DNA from: Gammaproteobacteria bacterium
GTDB lineage: Bacteria; Pseudomonadota; Gammaproteobacteria; UBA6429; Thiohalophilaceae
NCBI GenBank assembly: GCA_022712915.1
Contig: JAFLJQ010000205.1
Span: 1-64,000, forward strand
Reading direction: 5' to 3'
Length of the DNA stretch: 64,000 bases
Under the pieces are notes generated by a model. That model saw nothing but the letters and a program-made list of their open reading frames with translations, was not told the origin of the DNA and ran no database searches. Of the stretch, positions 46,810 through 56,121 are shown piece after piece. Within the stretch, counting starts at the first letter, position 1. Each line of letters opens with the position of its first letter. The translations under genes and the position numbers were made by a program.

Positions 46810-49575
46810 TTATTTTTTTGTTATGGGCGATGTTTCGTTGTTAAAATCATTTCTGGGTGGGATCTTTATTTTTTCTTTTTCAGTTTTGAGAGTATCTTGA
46901 TTGATAAGGGTGCCGATTTTGGTAAAGTCGAACTGTATTTTTGTTGTATATGCTGCAAGGCTTAATGCTATAACTAAAGCTGCACCAACTATGATGCCCC
47001 AATATTTATGGTTACCTTGTTTGTTTGAACCGTCAGTGTCGGGCTGAATAATAGGAAAATCAAAAGTATTTAGGGCTGTCGGCGAGCTGTCAGCCGTTGG
47101 CAGATCATTAATTGTATCCTTTGTATCCTTTGTATGCGTTGTTTCATGCATTTGTTTTGTGTGTTCAGAAGGGATATGTTCACTCGCCTGTTCGGTTATT
47201 ATTTTTGCTGAGTCCTGTTTTTTAGGCTCTCTGAATATAAAAATATCTTTTTCGCCTTCAAAAATTAGTTTGTCGCCCAGTTTTTTTACATCTACTTTAT
47301 ATTTTCTTGCTTTCTTGAGAGTTTGTTGCTCATTCTTAATCCTCTGTTCTTCTACATCTCTCAATTTTTCCTTGATTTCTTCTGCCATTTTCAGTGCTAC
47401 CGATGACTCATCGGCATAAGGCAATAAGGGTTTTATAGTTGGGCTTAACTCATCATCAAGATTGAATATGTTATCGTGAGTGATAAGCGACTTGGCCTTA
47501 ATTGCAGCATACTTGTTAAGTTTTTTGCTTTCTTCAATAGCTCTGAATTTTATTTTGCTGGCTTCTTCTCGCGCTGCCTGCCGTATTGCTGTAGCTTCAT
47601 GTTCAGCTTTTTGCCGGGTATGCTCGACTTGTTTTTCTATTGATTGGGCTTCTTTTGTCAGTTGTTCGACTATAGATTTTGCTTTGGTGGCAGCCTGTTC
47701 GGCTGCTATACGTGTTTTTTCTGCTTCAATTAATGTTATTGCTAGGGTTTTTTCGGCTGCCAATATAGTTTCTTTGGTGGTTGCTCGAGTTTCTTCTGCA
47801 TCGCGCAATGCAAGATTACGAACTTGATCGGCTGCTTGCATTACCGCTATTCTTGCTTCTTCGGCGGTATGCTCGGCATCAATTCGAGCTTGTTGTGCTG
47901 CTTGCTGTTGGATAGTTAATAGCTCAGCATCCCGTTGTTGCTTCATCTGCGTTTCTTGTTCTCGCAGGTGATTCAGCTCTTCTCGAAGTTTTTCTGCTTC
48001 ACTCAGGGCTTGTTGACGAATCTGAGAGCTGTCCTGTTCTGCTTGTTGACGTATTTGTTTTGCTTGTCGCTCACTTTTATTAAGCACCGCTTCGGCTTTG
48101 TTGCGGGTATTTTCGAGCTCTGTTCTTAATTTTAGGGTTTCCTCCTGTTCAATTTTATTACGTAGAAGGTAAGCATCATGCGTGGCTGATTGTTTAATGG
48201 CTTCGGCCTCAGCCAGTATTTTTTCTGCTTCCTGTTTAGCTTGTAAACGCAGTTTAGTTATTTCTTCAGTGAAATTTTTCTTAGTTAGAGAAGCTTCATC
48301 TTCGTGTATGCGATTTGTTTTTTCTGCTTCAGTGACCGTAATCTCAGTTAATGGTTTAGCTGGTTGTGTAGTAGAGATATTGGGTGACTTAATCTCGTGC
48401 TGTTTAGCCTGTGATTCACCTTGTATCTGGTTACTGGGCAAGTCATGCTGGGACGAGGGTAGCTCTGGTATATTATTTTCTTCTGAATTGGGTTCTGGTT
48501 TCGTTTTTGCCACCGTTTTTTCTGTGATGGGTATTATTTTTCCTAATGTCCCCAGAACTACCAGACAGTTTATGCCGTGCTGGGCAAGTAAAAAGGCGGT
48601 TGCATGAGAGTTGTCTTTATTTTCGGCATAAATAAGGTATTGTTTTCTGGTATCAAGTGTCGGAATTCGTAAACGCATCATGGATAGAGGGATATTTTGG
48701 GCTTTTTCAAGACTGCCTTGTTTGAATTCATTATTTGTTCGAATGTCCAAAAACACCGATTTTGTATATAAGCTGCTTTTCAGGCTGTTGAGGTGAACAT
48801 TTCGAATCAATGGTGTGACAAGAAAAGATAAAAAATCATCTTTTTTGAGCCGCATTAAGATCCCTTTTTCCTGCATCCGCACGGTTGCATTTCGCTTGCA
48901 ATTGGTTATGAGTGCTTCTTCACCAAAGCCATCACCTTCAATCAATTTTGCCAGATGTATTTCTTTTGCTTTCTCTGCGGGTTGTCTTGTGACTGTGCAA
49001 CAGCCATGCTTGATTATGTAGTAATAATCTCCTTCATTCTCTTGATGGAATATGGTTTCGCCTTTATTAACATGGATTTCTTCCATGCTCATAAGTACCT
49101 TTTGGATATTCTTGGTTGGTAGCTTCAGAAAAGCGGGTGACTGTAGAAAACGCATCATCCAGTCGGTTGCGTGGTCTGCCACATCGATTTCAGTGACCTC
49201 ATATTCCCCTGATGGATTTTCATCAAGCAGAATTTCTAACAGGCTGGAGTCAATGTATAGCAGTGTTGATGCTGTTTTGGTTCGTACCGTAGCGGGTCGA
49301 GGGATCTGGTCGGCGATGGGAAACTTGGCTTCAGCGGACTTTCCTTTGATGGTCTGCTTACGGGATTTGCCTGCTGTTGAAAGTTCAATCTGGCCTGAAA
49401 GCAGGTATATTGTCTGGCCATCGTTTTCACCTTGTCGAAAGATGACTCGTCCAGCGGGCAGGTTATTGATTCGTGATTTGCTTACAATATCATCAATTTT
49501 ATCGGGGGTGAGTTTGCCTAATGGGCTAAGTCCCCTAAGCGATTGTTTATCAATAGCCTTGCTAGGTACGATCAT
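46810..49575 (-). CDS. Two cNMP-binding domains, rhodanese-like domain, long coiled coil and C-terminal membrane segment
   Basis: A 921-residue protein of unusual build. Residues about 10-115 and 145-260 are cyclic nucleotide-binding-like domains (VIFRQGENDGQTIYLLSGQIEL; GDYYYIIKHGCCTV with GDGFGEEALI and RNATVRM). Residues about 265-345 are rhodanese-like (SVFLDIRTNNEF, IYAENKDNSHATAFLLAQHG) without an active-site Cys at the usual place. Residues about 420-700 are a continuous Ala/Glu/Gln/Lys/Arg coiled coil. One membrane segment lies near 863-880 (YWGIIVGAALVIALSLAAY) with a short tail. It lies 173 bases downstream of the ExbB/ExbD/TonB-like unit on the same strand. It may link a second-messenger signal to the envelope machine; this is inference. 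Confidence 0.75.
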   Translation of the reverse strand: MIVPSKAIDKQSLRGLSPLGKLTPDKIDDIVSKSRINNLPAGRVIFRQGENDGQTIYLLSGQIELSTAGKSRKQTIKGKSAEAKFPIADQIPRPATVRTKTASTLLYIDSSLLEILLDENPSGEYEVTEIDVADHATDWMMRFLQSPAFLKLPTKNIQKVLMSMEEIHVNKGETIFHQENEGDYYYIIKHGCCTVTRQPAEKAKEIHLAKLIEGDGFGEEALITNCKRNATVRMQEKGILMRLKKDDFLSFLVTPLIRNVHLNSLKSSLYTKSVFLDIRTNNEFKQGSLEKAQNIPLSMMRLRIPTLDTRKQYLIYAENKDNSHATAFLLAQHGINCLVVLGTLGKIIPITEKTVAKTKPEPNSEENNIPELPSSQHDLPSNQIQGESQAKQHEIKSPNISTTQPAKPLTEITVTEAEKTNRIHEDEASLTKKNFTEEITKLRLQAKQEAEKILAEAEAIKQSATHDAYLLRNKIEQEETLKLRTELENTRNKAEAVLNKSERQAKQIRQQAEQDSSQIRQQALSEAEKLREELNHLREQETQMKQQRDAELLTIQQQAAQQARIDAEHTAEEARIAVMQAADQVRNLALRDAEETRATTKETILAAEKTLAITLIEAEKTRIAAEQAATKAKSIVEQLTKEAQSIEKQVEHTRQKAEHEATAIRQAAREEASKIKFRAIEESKKLNKYAAIKAKSLITHDNIFNLDDELSPTIKPLLPYADESSVALKMAEEIKEKLRDVEEQRIKNEQQTLKKARKYKVDVKKLGDKLIFEGEKDIFIFREPKKQDSAKIITEQASEHIPSEHTKQMHETTHTKDTKDTINDLPTADSSPTALNTFDFPIIQPDTDGSNKQGNHKYWGIIVGAALVIALSLAAYTTKIQFDFTKIGTLINQDTLKTEKEKIKIPPRNDFNNETSPITKK

Positions 49576-49748
49576 TATTGATGGTGTCAGGTTTGTCTGT
49601 TTAAAAAGTGTTCAAAATGGACTGGGGTTGCCATTAGTCACTAGCACATTACCCTTTTAATATCCCACAGATGAATCTAGCTTAGTTAGCCTGTATATGA
49701 TGTGATAGATCCCACAAATTATAGATTTTGTTAATAGAGTGTTCGTGC

Positions 49749-50633
49749 TTAGGATGGTAAAAAATCAATGGGGTAGGTGACGGTGATGGTTTTAACCTGT
49801 CTTGCTGCAAAGCGGAATAGTTTAATTCTGGCGATGAGCTTTCTCTCTAGGGATGGACTATTCAGTTCACTGGAAATAATTCGACACTTGATGACTTTAC
49901 CATTTGCGGTAATGGTCAGCTCTAGGACAACTTTGCCCTGTAGGCTGGGGTCTTTGCGTAGAGCACGGTTATAAAGGCTGAAAATTGCGCCTTTATTTTT
50001 TTCAAAAACCAGAGCAAGCTCTTCTTCTGCTCGGGTACGAGTGCTGCTTTGCCGGGTATTACCTGCACTCTTTGTGCCGATATTACTGCTGACAGATGCA
50101 CTACGGCGACTTGCGAGTCCGCTTCCCCCTGTCTTGTTGGACAGTGTTTGCGTATTGATACCTCCACTGTCTTTGTGGGCAATATCATTGATAGTTGACC
50201 GTGTGCTGGTGGTTCTTGAAGTATTGGCTTTTGCTAGTGGTGTTGAGTCTGAAAATGATGACATATCAAAGGCACTTTGTAGTTCAAGTAATTCGCTTTT
50301 CATAGCAAGCAGGCCACTTTGCTGGGCTTTTGCTCGGGCTGAACGAGTCTTCGCTGCAGGCTTGGGCGTAATTTTTTTCTTGATGATTCTGGGTTTGATC
50401 TTTGGTTTAACCGCTGCTTGCTTTTGTTTTTCGATAATTAATTTGGCAAGGCGAGGTGATATTTGTTCAAGTTGCTTTTTCTCTGGTTTAGGTGCAGGGA
50501 GAAAGGGGATAGCTATGCCACAAATAACGGCAAAGATTAACGACAGTCGTAATATTTTACTGAAGCGTTTGTCACTATCGGTTTCAGACCAGGGTAAGAC
50601 AGGCTCGTGCCAGTAATTATTGATTATTGCCAT
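49749..50633 (-). CDS. TonB-like AgmX/PglI C-terminal domain protein
   Basis: An inner-membrane energy transducer candidate. Start at ATG 50633 (MAIINNYWHEP), preceded by AAGAG, placing it six bases after the exbD stop; the longer reading overlaps exbD. One membrane segment (LSLIFAVICGIAIPFLPAP) is followed by a Lys/Pro-rich periplasmic spacer (PKIKPRIIKKKITPKPAAK) and a Ser/Thr/Arg-rich region. The C-terminal 90 residues resemble the AgmX/PglI TonB-like fold: FEKNKGAIFSLYNRALRKDP, GKVVLELTITANGKV and ITVTYPIDFLPS. It would couple the ExbB/ExbD proton motor to a periplasmic or outer-membrane partner. Confidence 0.82.
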   Translation of the reverse strand: MAIINNYWHEPVLPWSETDSDKRFSKILRLSLIFAVICGIAIPFLPAPKPEKKQLEQISPRLAKLIIEKQKQAAVKPKIKPRIIKKKITPKPAAKTRSARAKAQQSGLLAMKSELLELQSAFDMSSFSDSTPLAKANTSRTTSTRSTINDIAHKDSGGINTQTLSNKTGGSGLASRRSASVSSNIGTKSAGNTRQSSTRTRAEEELALVFEKNKGAIFSLYNRALRKDPSLQGKVVLELTITANGKVIKCRIISSELNSPSLERKLIARIKLFRFAARQVKTITVTYPIDFLPS

Positions 50634-50638
50634 GCCGG

Positions 50639-51148
50639 TTACTCTTGAGTCGGTGTTTTTTGCATGACAGCAAGGGATATATTTGAATATTTGGCTGTTG
50701 CGCAACTAAGCATGATTTTTTTGAGTAGTTGGTAATGGAGTTCTTTGTCCCCCATGATAGTGACGCCTCGTTTTGATGCAGGTTTACTCTTTTTATCCTG
50801 GCGTGATTTTTCATCGAGACGCTTTAAGTGTTGCACCAAATCAGCTATTACCGGTGTATTACTTTTTGCTATTGCCCTGGTGTCAGCAATGACCTTACCT
50901 TGCAGTGATAACGTGGTTTTATTGACCATAATAATAATGTTGTTTTTTGGCCGTTTATCTGTCGTTGATTCTGGAAGTTTTATGGCTTTCGGGCTAGGTA
51001 ATATTTCTGAATCTGCTGCACTGACGAGCAAAAAGAAAACCAGAATAGTAAAAATATCCATTAAAGACACCATGTTCAACGATGCTGATTTATCACCTCG
51101 TCGTTTGTGATGCCGTTCCATTCTGATTGTGCGTCGGGAATTTTTCAT
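50639..51148 (-). CDS. ExbD/TolR-family protein, second
   Basis: Stator subunit of a proton-driven motor. ATG 51148 (MKNSRRTIRMERHHKR) is preferred over TTG 51157. A basic N-terminus leads into one membrane helix with the proton-relevant Asp: LNMVSLMDIFTILVFFLL. The periplasmic part (about 120 residues) ends in the ExbD-like fold GVTIMGDKELHYQLLKKIM. It follows the other exbD gene after 12 bases, in a unit with exbB and the TonB-like gene. Confidence 0.88.
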   Translation of the reverse strand: MKNSRRTIRMERHHKRRGDKSASLNMVSLMDIFTILVFFLLVSAADSEILPSPKAIKLPESTTDKRPKNNIIIMVNKTTLSLQGKVIADTRAIAKSNTPVIADLVQHLKRLDEKSRQDKKSKPASKRGVTIMGDKELHYQLLKKIMLSCATAKYSNISLAVMQKTPTQE

Positions 51149-51160
51149 GTTTTGCAAAGT

Positions 51161-51649
51161 TTATTTTTTAGGAGCATCCCCGATGGAGATCTCGGGAAAT
51201 AGTTCGGCTTCTATAATATTGCCTTCTTGAAAGGTAAAGTATGAGCGCGATGCATCCATGGTTTGTACCAGAATGTCATAAGGTATGTTGGCTTCTGACA
51301 GGATGGTAATCGCTTTTTTATTTTCGTATTTGGATTTTACCTGTTTTAATACTTGTGATAAAAATTTGAAGTTATATTGATCTTTGTAAAGTGGTAGTTT
51401 TCTGACAATACTCTGTCCATTTTGGACAGTAAGAGAATTTTTCCGAATAACTATTTTTAGGTTAAATGCGGATGGTTTGCTTTTTGCAGAACCGGTTTCG
51501 GGATTTGGCAGGTTAAGCTCAAGTATAGTTATATGACTAAATACGGCCGTCATTAGCAGGAATGGCACTAGTATGACCATCAAGTTCATGAAGGCCGTAA
51601 TATTGAGTTCCGTTGTGGTGCTGGGTCTGCGGATGCGCCGACGTCGCAT
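51161..51649 (-). CDS. ExbD/TolR-family protein, first
   Basis: A 162-residue ExbD-like protein with an Arg-rich cytoplasmic N-terminus (MRRRRIRRPS), a membrane helix LNITAFMNLMVILVPFLLM and a periplasmic domain (ITILSEANIPYDILVQTMD). The usual membrane Asp (as in LMDIF of its neighbour) is replaced here by Asn in AFMNLMV, so only one of the two ExbD subunits has the canonical proton-accepting residue. Directly follows exbB with a one-base gap. Confidence 0.87.
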   Translation of the reverse strand: MRRRRIRRPSTTTELNITAFMNLMVILVPFLLMTAVFSHITILELNLPNPETGSAKSKPSAFNLKIVIRKNSLTVQNGQSIVRKLPLYKDQYNFKFLSQVLKQVKSKYENKKAITILSEANIPYDILVQTMDASRSYFTFQEGNIIEAELFPEISIGDAPKK

Positions 51650-51650
51650 A

Positions 51651-52289
51651 CTATTTTCCAGGCGTCTTGCGTTGCATCATCAGATTGACAAATTTGACAA
51701 CCGCCATTTCCAGGCTATCCACAATTTCGGTTGTCTTGGTTTGTAATACAGCGAAGAATAATAATAATGGTATGGCGACGATAAGCCCGAATGCTGTTGT
51801 GTTCATGGCAACAGAAATACTGGTTGAAAGAATTTCTGACTTCATGGCCGGGTCAACTTGAGCGACGGCTGTAAAGGCCTTGATTAAACCAATAATCGTT
51901 CCGAGTAATCCTAGCAGGGTGGCGATATTGGCAAAGGTCGCGAGATAGTGGGTGCGCTTTTCCAGACGGGGAATCGTTTCCATCATGCTTTCTTCCATTG
52001 CGGCTTCAATATCGTCTCGGTTAGTGGCAGATTTGTACTGCGCTAGTCCCTGAGATAAAATTCGGCAAATAGCTTGATTTGACTTTGATGTTATACCATA
52101 GGCTTGCTGATAATCCCCTCGTTGTAGGAGTGGCAGTAGTTTTTTTAACAGTTTACGATTCTGTCTTTTTGATGCGGTCAAATAGATATATCGTTCAATT
52201 GCAATGGCGAGGCCAATTGCCAGTACGACCATGATGGGGTACATAAAAGGCCCACCGTCCTGAAAAAATTGAACAATACTTGTATACAT
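51651..52289 (-). CDS. MotA/TolQ/ExbB proton channel family protein
   Basis: A 212-residue membrane protein with three segments: about 15-32 (MYPIMVVLAIGLAIAIERY), about 120-140 (LATFANIATLLGLLGTIIGLI) and about 165-188 (AFGLIVAIPLLLFFAVL). These match the conserved ExbB/TolQ core, including the GLLGTxxGxxxAF motif. First gene of the four-gene motor unit; a 160-base gap separates it from the TPR genes upstream. Confidence 0.92.
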   Translation of the reverse strand: MYTSIVQFFQDGGPFMYPIMVVLAIGLAIAIERYIYLTASKRQNRKLLKKLLPLLQRGDYQQAYGITSKSNQAICRILSQGLAQYKSATNRDDIEAAMEESMMETIPRLEKRTHYLATFANIATLLGLLGTIIGLIKAFTAVAQVDPAMKSEILSTSISVAMNTTAFGLIVAIPLLLFFAVLQTKTTEIVDSLEMAVVKFVNLMMQRKTPGK

Positions 52290-52452
52290 GCCCCTCGCTC
52301 CTGACGTGGAAATGTTGCTGAAACTGGATTGAAACTCTTATTAGTACTTTTTCACGACATGATAACAAAATCTATAATTTGTGTACCAGTCACATTCTAT
52401 TTATTGGCTTGTGGGAGACAAAATTGCTGACTCTGTCTCATCTTGCTGGTTC

Positions 52453-52716
52453 TTACGGTGCATTGAGTGTCTGATAATATTCGACTTGCCGCCTAAAAAC
52501 ATTACGATCTATAGGCATTAATGCCTCGTCGATCAGTGTTTCAAGGGGTGGATCACTTAGATCGGGCAGTTTAGATTTTTTCCAGGGAATGATGTAGAGA
52601 ATTTTGGGTAATTCCTGGTTACCGATTACAGCGGTGCTCTGCATAACAATTCGCTCGGCATTAACCGTCGGGCTAAATATTAATAAACCCGCAGTTATCA
52701 CGCTATATATATTCAT
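52453..52716 (-). CDS. Small exported protein of the motor/TPR cluster
   Basis: An 87-residue protein with a signal peptide (MNIYSVITAGLLIFSPTVNA). The mature part of about 67 residues has YIIPWKKSKLPDLSDPP and ends VEYYQTLNAP. Its ATG overlaps the stop of the upstream TPR lipoprotein in ATGA, so it is translationally coupled and probably real. I do not recognise a named family; its role is presumably within the envelope complex. Confidence 0.7.
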   Translation of the reverse strand: MNIYSVITAGLLIFSPTVNAERIVMQSTAVIGNQELPKILYIIPWKKSKLPDLSDPPLETLIDEALMPIDRNVFRRQVEYYQTLNAP

Positions 52717-53315
52717 CCCTTTTTCTCCCCGGGCTTATTTTGTGCGGTATCACGCCGTTTGAGATCGATAATCCATTTGTTAACCATTTTGTCGGGTGTG
52801 TCTACCAGATTTTGGTATTTTTGGTAATGGGCTAGTGCCTTGTGTAAATCTGATTTGTAGAGATCATACAGAATACCCAAATTTAGATGAGCGTAAGGAT
52901 AGTTTCCATCAATTTCAATGGCCTTTATGTAGGCTTTTTCTGCCTCTTCGAATTGCCCCAGTGTTCGGTATATGATCCCAAGATAATTGTAAGCGATCTT
53001 GTTATTTGAATTTAGTTCAGTGGCCTTGTGGAGTGATTGTTCAGCTTCTTTTAGTGAGTTGGTTTTGAGATACAGTATTCCCAGATTAGTATGTGGGCCA
53101 GACAGTGACGGGTTAGATTGGCTTATTGCAGTGAATTGCTTGATAGCCAGCTTATGTTTATCAGCCCGCATGGATGAGAGCGCCTGTTGATACGCTTGGG
53201 TGGCATGTGTGGAAACCTCCGGTTGTGGCTTAATAGAAAATACCCCACAGCCTGATAGCAGAAAAACGATGCCGCTGATGTAAGCTAAAGGGTGTTTAAT
53301 GCAGGTCTTCAGCAT
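52713..53315 (-). CDS. TPR-repeat lipoprotein
   Basis: Start at ATG 53315 (MLKTCIKH), because GGGAGAGG lies just upstream; a longer reading from 53342 has none. A lipoprotein signal with lipobox LLSGC is followed by four to five TPR units: SGPHTNLGILYLKTNSLKEAEQ, KIAYNYLGIIYRTLGQFEEAE and PYAHLNLGILYDLY. The C-terminus is charged (KRRDTAQNKPGEKKG). It overlaps the large TPR lipoprotein gene by 20 bases. Probably an outer-membrane anchored scaffold of the ExbB/ExbD-powered complex. Confidence 0.85.
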   Translation of the reverse strand: MLKTCIKHPLAYISGIVFLLSGCGVFSIKPQPEVSTHATQAYQQALSSMRADKHKLAIKQFTAISQSNPSLSGPHTNLGILYLKTNSLKEAEQSLHKATELNSNNKIAYNYLGIIYRTLGQFEEAEKAYIKAIEIDGNYPYAHLNLGILYDLYKSDLHKALAHYQKYQNLVDTPDKMVNKWIIDLKRRDTAQNKPGEKKG

Positions 53316-56121
53316 AAGCCTCTCCCTGTTCATATTTCGCATAACGGATTGGTTGAAGTTCGCTAAGTTGCTTTAGGCTTCGTTTGATCCATTTGTCATA
53401 TATGCCATTTTTGGTATGTTTGACATTTGATGAATGAACCGTAATGGCTTTTTCTTCAAATGGAAATGCCTGTTCTTCGAGCAGTATATCATATTGTTCC
53501 TGCTCTTCAGTGGATAAACCTTTTGGTCGCTGAGATTTTAATAAAGAGCGAGAGAAGTCGTGATATACCTCGGCAATATGATAGGTTGCAGAAGTTGTCA
53601 CGTCAGCAATTCGGTAATCCATGGCACTCTGATAAGCATGAATGGTTTTTTCCATGAGTGATTTTTTGCGTTTCAGACTCTTTTTTAATGGAAAAACAAG
53701 CGCAGTCTTACGGTAATGGGTCATTAACGGGTAGGCCATGGACAGCGTTGATTGTGCCGCGAGATAACGAGTCCGCTCTGTACTGGCTTGACCGGCCGAT
53801 TTTTCTGCTTTAATGGTTTCTTTTAACCAATAAACTTGTTTTTTGGGTTGCTTAATGTTTTTGTAATAGGACGCTAGTTGGTAGCGGGCCTCAATTGATT
53901 CAGGATATTTTTTTGGGAAGCGTTTTAAATACGCTTTATAAATCTGTGTTGATTTTTTATGTTTCCCACCATCCTGAAAGAGTCCTGCGGCCTGCCACAA
54001 CATGTCTTGTTTGTATGCCTGTGTCTTACCTGGCAGTGCGGCCAGACGCACCATTTCATTTGCAGCCTTGAGTGGTTTACCCGTTTTTGAATAGACTAGA
54101 GCCAGTTTTTCAGCTATGCCGAGTTGGTATTTTTTTACCTTTGGATAGGTTTTTCGAAAAGTAAGTAGTGTTTTTTCAGCCTGGGGCCAATCTTGTTGCT
54201 GTATATAAATGGTTGCAGCATCGTACTCAGCTGTTACACGGATAGGGGAGAAGGGTAGTAGTACACCTAGTCGCATAAAATGTTTTGCAGCTAAAGCCAG
54301 TTGACCATCTTGTTTGCTTTTTTCACCCTGTTTATAAATGGATGCGGCCAGTTTTTCTTGTAGTGCTTTGCGTTGTGAGCTCTTTTTGGAAAGCACACCG
54401 AGTGTTTGCTGATAGGCTTGTTCTGCTGCGGCGTAATTTTTTAATTCAAACTGTGAGTGAGCAATAACAGTGTAGGTGGTGGTAAGTTGTTTTTTTGTGT
54501 GACGTGGTGAGTCAATAACAGTTTGTGCTGTTGTAATGGCACGGGGATAATCTTTGATGCTGAATAATTGTTCTGATGTGTTTGTTAGAACGGATGTGGT
54601 GCGTTTGTCATTTGGAAAATAGGTGCTGAATTTGAGTGCGCTCTCGATATTGCCATTAATTATTTCAGGGTGCAGGAGAGGTCTTTTTTTGTTTTGTTTG
54701 AGGAGCTTTGCATAGTCAACCAGTGCGGCATAGCCTGCTTCAGCCTGTTTGATATGAGTTGGATAATGATAGGCGGTTTTTTCAAATTCAATAATAGCTT
54801 TGTTGTAGTGGCCTATATCGTTGTAAGCCTCAGCCAGTAAAAAATTGACGGCTGCTGTGGCTTGTACATCTGGGAATGATTTTATATAGGTTTTGTACCA
54901 GGTTACCGCCTCTGAATAGTGTTTTGATTTTTGTTTACGAGCTTTGGATTTCCGGCCGATGGTATGATGGTGCTGAGCTAGTTCTTGCAGGTGAGTTTGC
55001 AATATCGGCCTGACTATATTTTTAACCGAGTCATCATGGGTTTTCCAGTATTGCCCGAATACACTGTAACGTGTGACAAAAGAAACTCGGGTGGCAAGTT
55101 GCAGGCTGGGTAATTTTGCTTTTTTGTAAACCTCGATGGCCTGTTGGTGTAGCTCTGGTGAAAGTTTGCTGTTTGGATAATGCTTGCCAAAGGCAAGATA
55201 GGTATCTGCAGCATCCTTAAAGCGATCTTTTGATAGATATGTTTTTGCCAGTTGTTTGTAAACCAGAGGCTCATATTGTCGGGCTCCATTGTGAGAAAAA
55301 TATTGTTTTATCCCTTTAGAGCCATTCAGATAGGAAAATGACAGACTGATAACCCGCAAGGTATCATTGAGTAACTCCTTTTCTGAACGTGCCATATTAT
55401 CTGAAAGCGCCGTGTCATGGACAAACCCGAGTTTTTGTTTTTGGTCGATAATAGTAAAGAATGCGTGCAGGGCTGGAGTATGTTTGCTTTGTTTAAAGAG
55501 TGCCCAACCGTGTTTGAACATCGCCTTTTCGCGATAGATGGAACTTTCGGTTTGGCTAACAATTTTTTGGTATGCCTGTTCTGATTCATTATATCGACCT
55601 AGGGCAAATAGCATTTCACCACGGCGGAACTGTGATTCTATATAATGGCGACTATCAGGATACTGAGTGACAAGTTTGTTTAGTGTTGTTAGTGTACCGA
55701 GATAATCACCTACGAGATCATAGGCTTTGGCCAGTTGATAGAGAATTAAATCGACATTCTCTCGATGAGGATATGTAGTAAGATAAGCCTCGTACATTCG
55801 TATTGCGGCTTCCATTTTGCGCTGTGTTATTTGGATTTGCTCATCATTTTCATTGGTGAAATTTTCTTCTTCAGCCGTCTCTAGTTCGATATCGGCCAGC
55901 CGGCGTATGGCATTGCCGTACATGGGTTCACCGGTCGCATAGTCAAGGAACTTGCGGTATTTTGTAACGACTTCTTCGGCTGTAATGGTTGGCGCGGCGT
56001 GTTTTTCTATTTGGTAGTCACGGTCATCCAGTGATTCAATGAGTGTATAGGGTTCATCAGTTTCGCAGCCACTAAGGGTGCTGATAATACATAAAACACA
56101 TAAATTTCTGAAGTGTTTCAT
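53296..56121 (-). CDS. Large TPR-repeat lipoprotein
   Basis: A 941-residue lipoprotein (lipobox TLSGC, Cys 19) consisting almost entirely of TPR/SEL-like helical repeats. Examples are EAYLTTYPHRENVDLILYQL, FRRGEMLFALGRYNESEQAY, AADTYLAFGKHYPNS, LLAEAYNDIGHYNKAIIEFE and AEQAYQQTLGVLSKK. It resembles the large TPR proteins of Glt/Agm gliding-type complexes. Its start overlaps the end of the upstream TPR gene by four bases (ATGA), and its end overlaps the TPR lipoprotein gene. Role: periplasmic scaffold, inferred from context. Confidence 0.85.
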   Translation of the reverse strand: MKHFRNLCVLCIISTLSGCETDEPYTLIESLDDRDYQIEKHAAPTITAEEVVTKYRKFLDYATGEPMYGNAIRRLADIELETAEEENFTNENDEQIQITQRKMEAAIRMYEAYLTTYPHRENVDLILYQLAKAYDLVGDYLGTLTTLNKLVTQYPDSRHYIESQFRRGEMLFALGRYNESEQAYQKIVSQTESSIYREKAMFKHGWALFKQSKHTPALHAFFTIIDQKQKLGFVHDTALSDNMARSEKELLNDTLRVISLSFSYLNGSKGIKQYFSHNGARQYEPLVYKQLAKTYLSKDRFKDAADTYLAFGKHYPNSKLSPELHQQAIEVYKKAKLPSLQLATRVSFVTRYSVFGQYWKTHDDSVKNIVRPILQTHLQELAQHHHTIGRKSKARKQKSKHYSEAVTWYKTYIKSFPDVQATAAVNFLLAEAYNDIGHYNKAIIEFEKTAYHYPTHIKQAEAGYAALVDYAKLLKQNKKRPLLHPEIINGNIESALKFSTYFPNDKRTTSVLTNTSEQLFSIKDYPRAITTAQTVIDSPRHTKKQLTTTYTVIAHSQFELKNYAAAEQAYQQTLGVLSKKSSQRKALQEKLAASIYKQGEKSKQDGQLALAAKHFMRLGVLLPFSPIRVTAEYDAATIYIQQQDWPQAEKTLLTFRKTYPKVKKYQLGIAEKLALVYSKTGKPLKAANEMVRLAALPGKTQAYKQDMLWQAAGLFQDGGKHKKSTQIYKAYLKRFPKKYPESIEARYQLASYYKNIKQPKKQVYWLKETIKAEKSAGQASTERTRYLAAQSTLSMAYPLMTHYRKTALVFPLKKSLKRKKSLMEKTIHAYQSAMDYRIADVTTSATYHIAEVYHDFSRSLLKSQRPKGLSTEEQEQYDILLEEQAFPFEEKAITVHSSNVKHTKNGIYDKWIKRSLKQLSELQPIRYAKYEQGEAYAEDLH

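Noticed and set aside
47159-48607. Series of plus-strand open frames opposite the coiled-coil gene
   Set aside because: They are antisense shadows: the reverse of a Glu/Lys/Ala-rich coiled coil reads as Ser/Phe/Leu/Cys-rich sequence.
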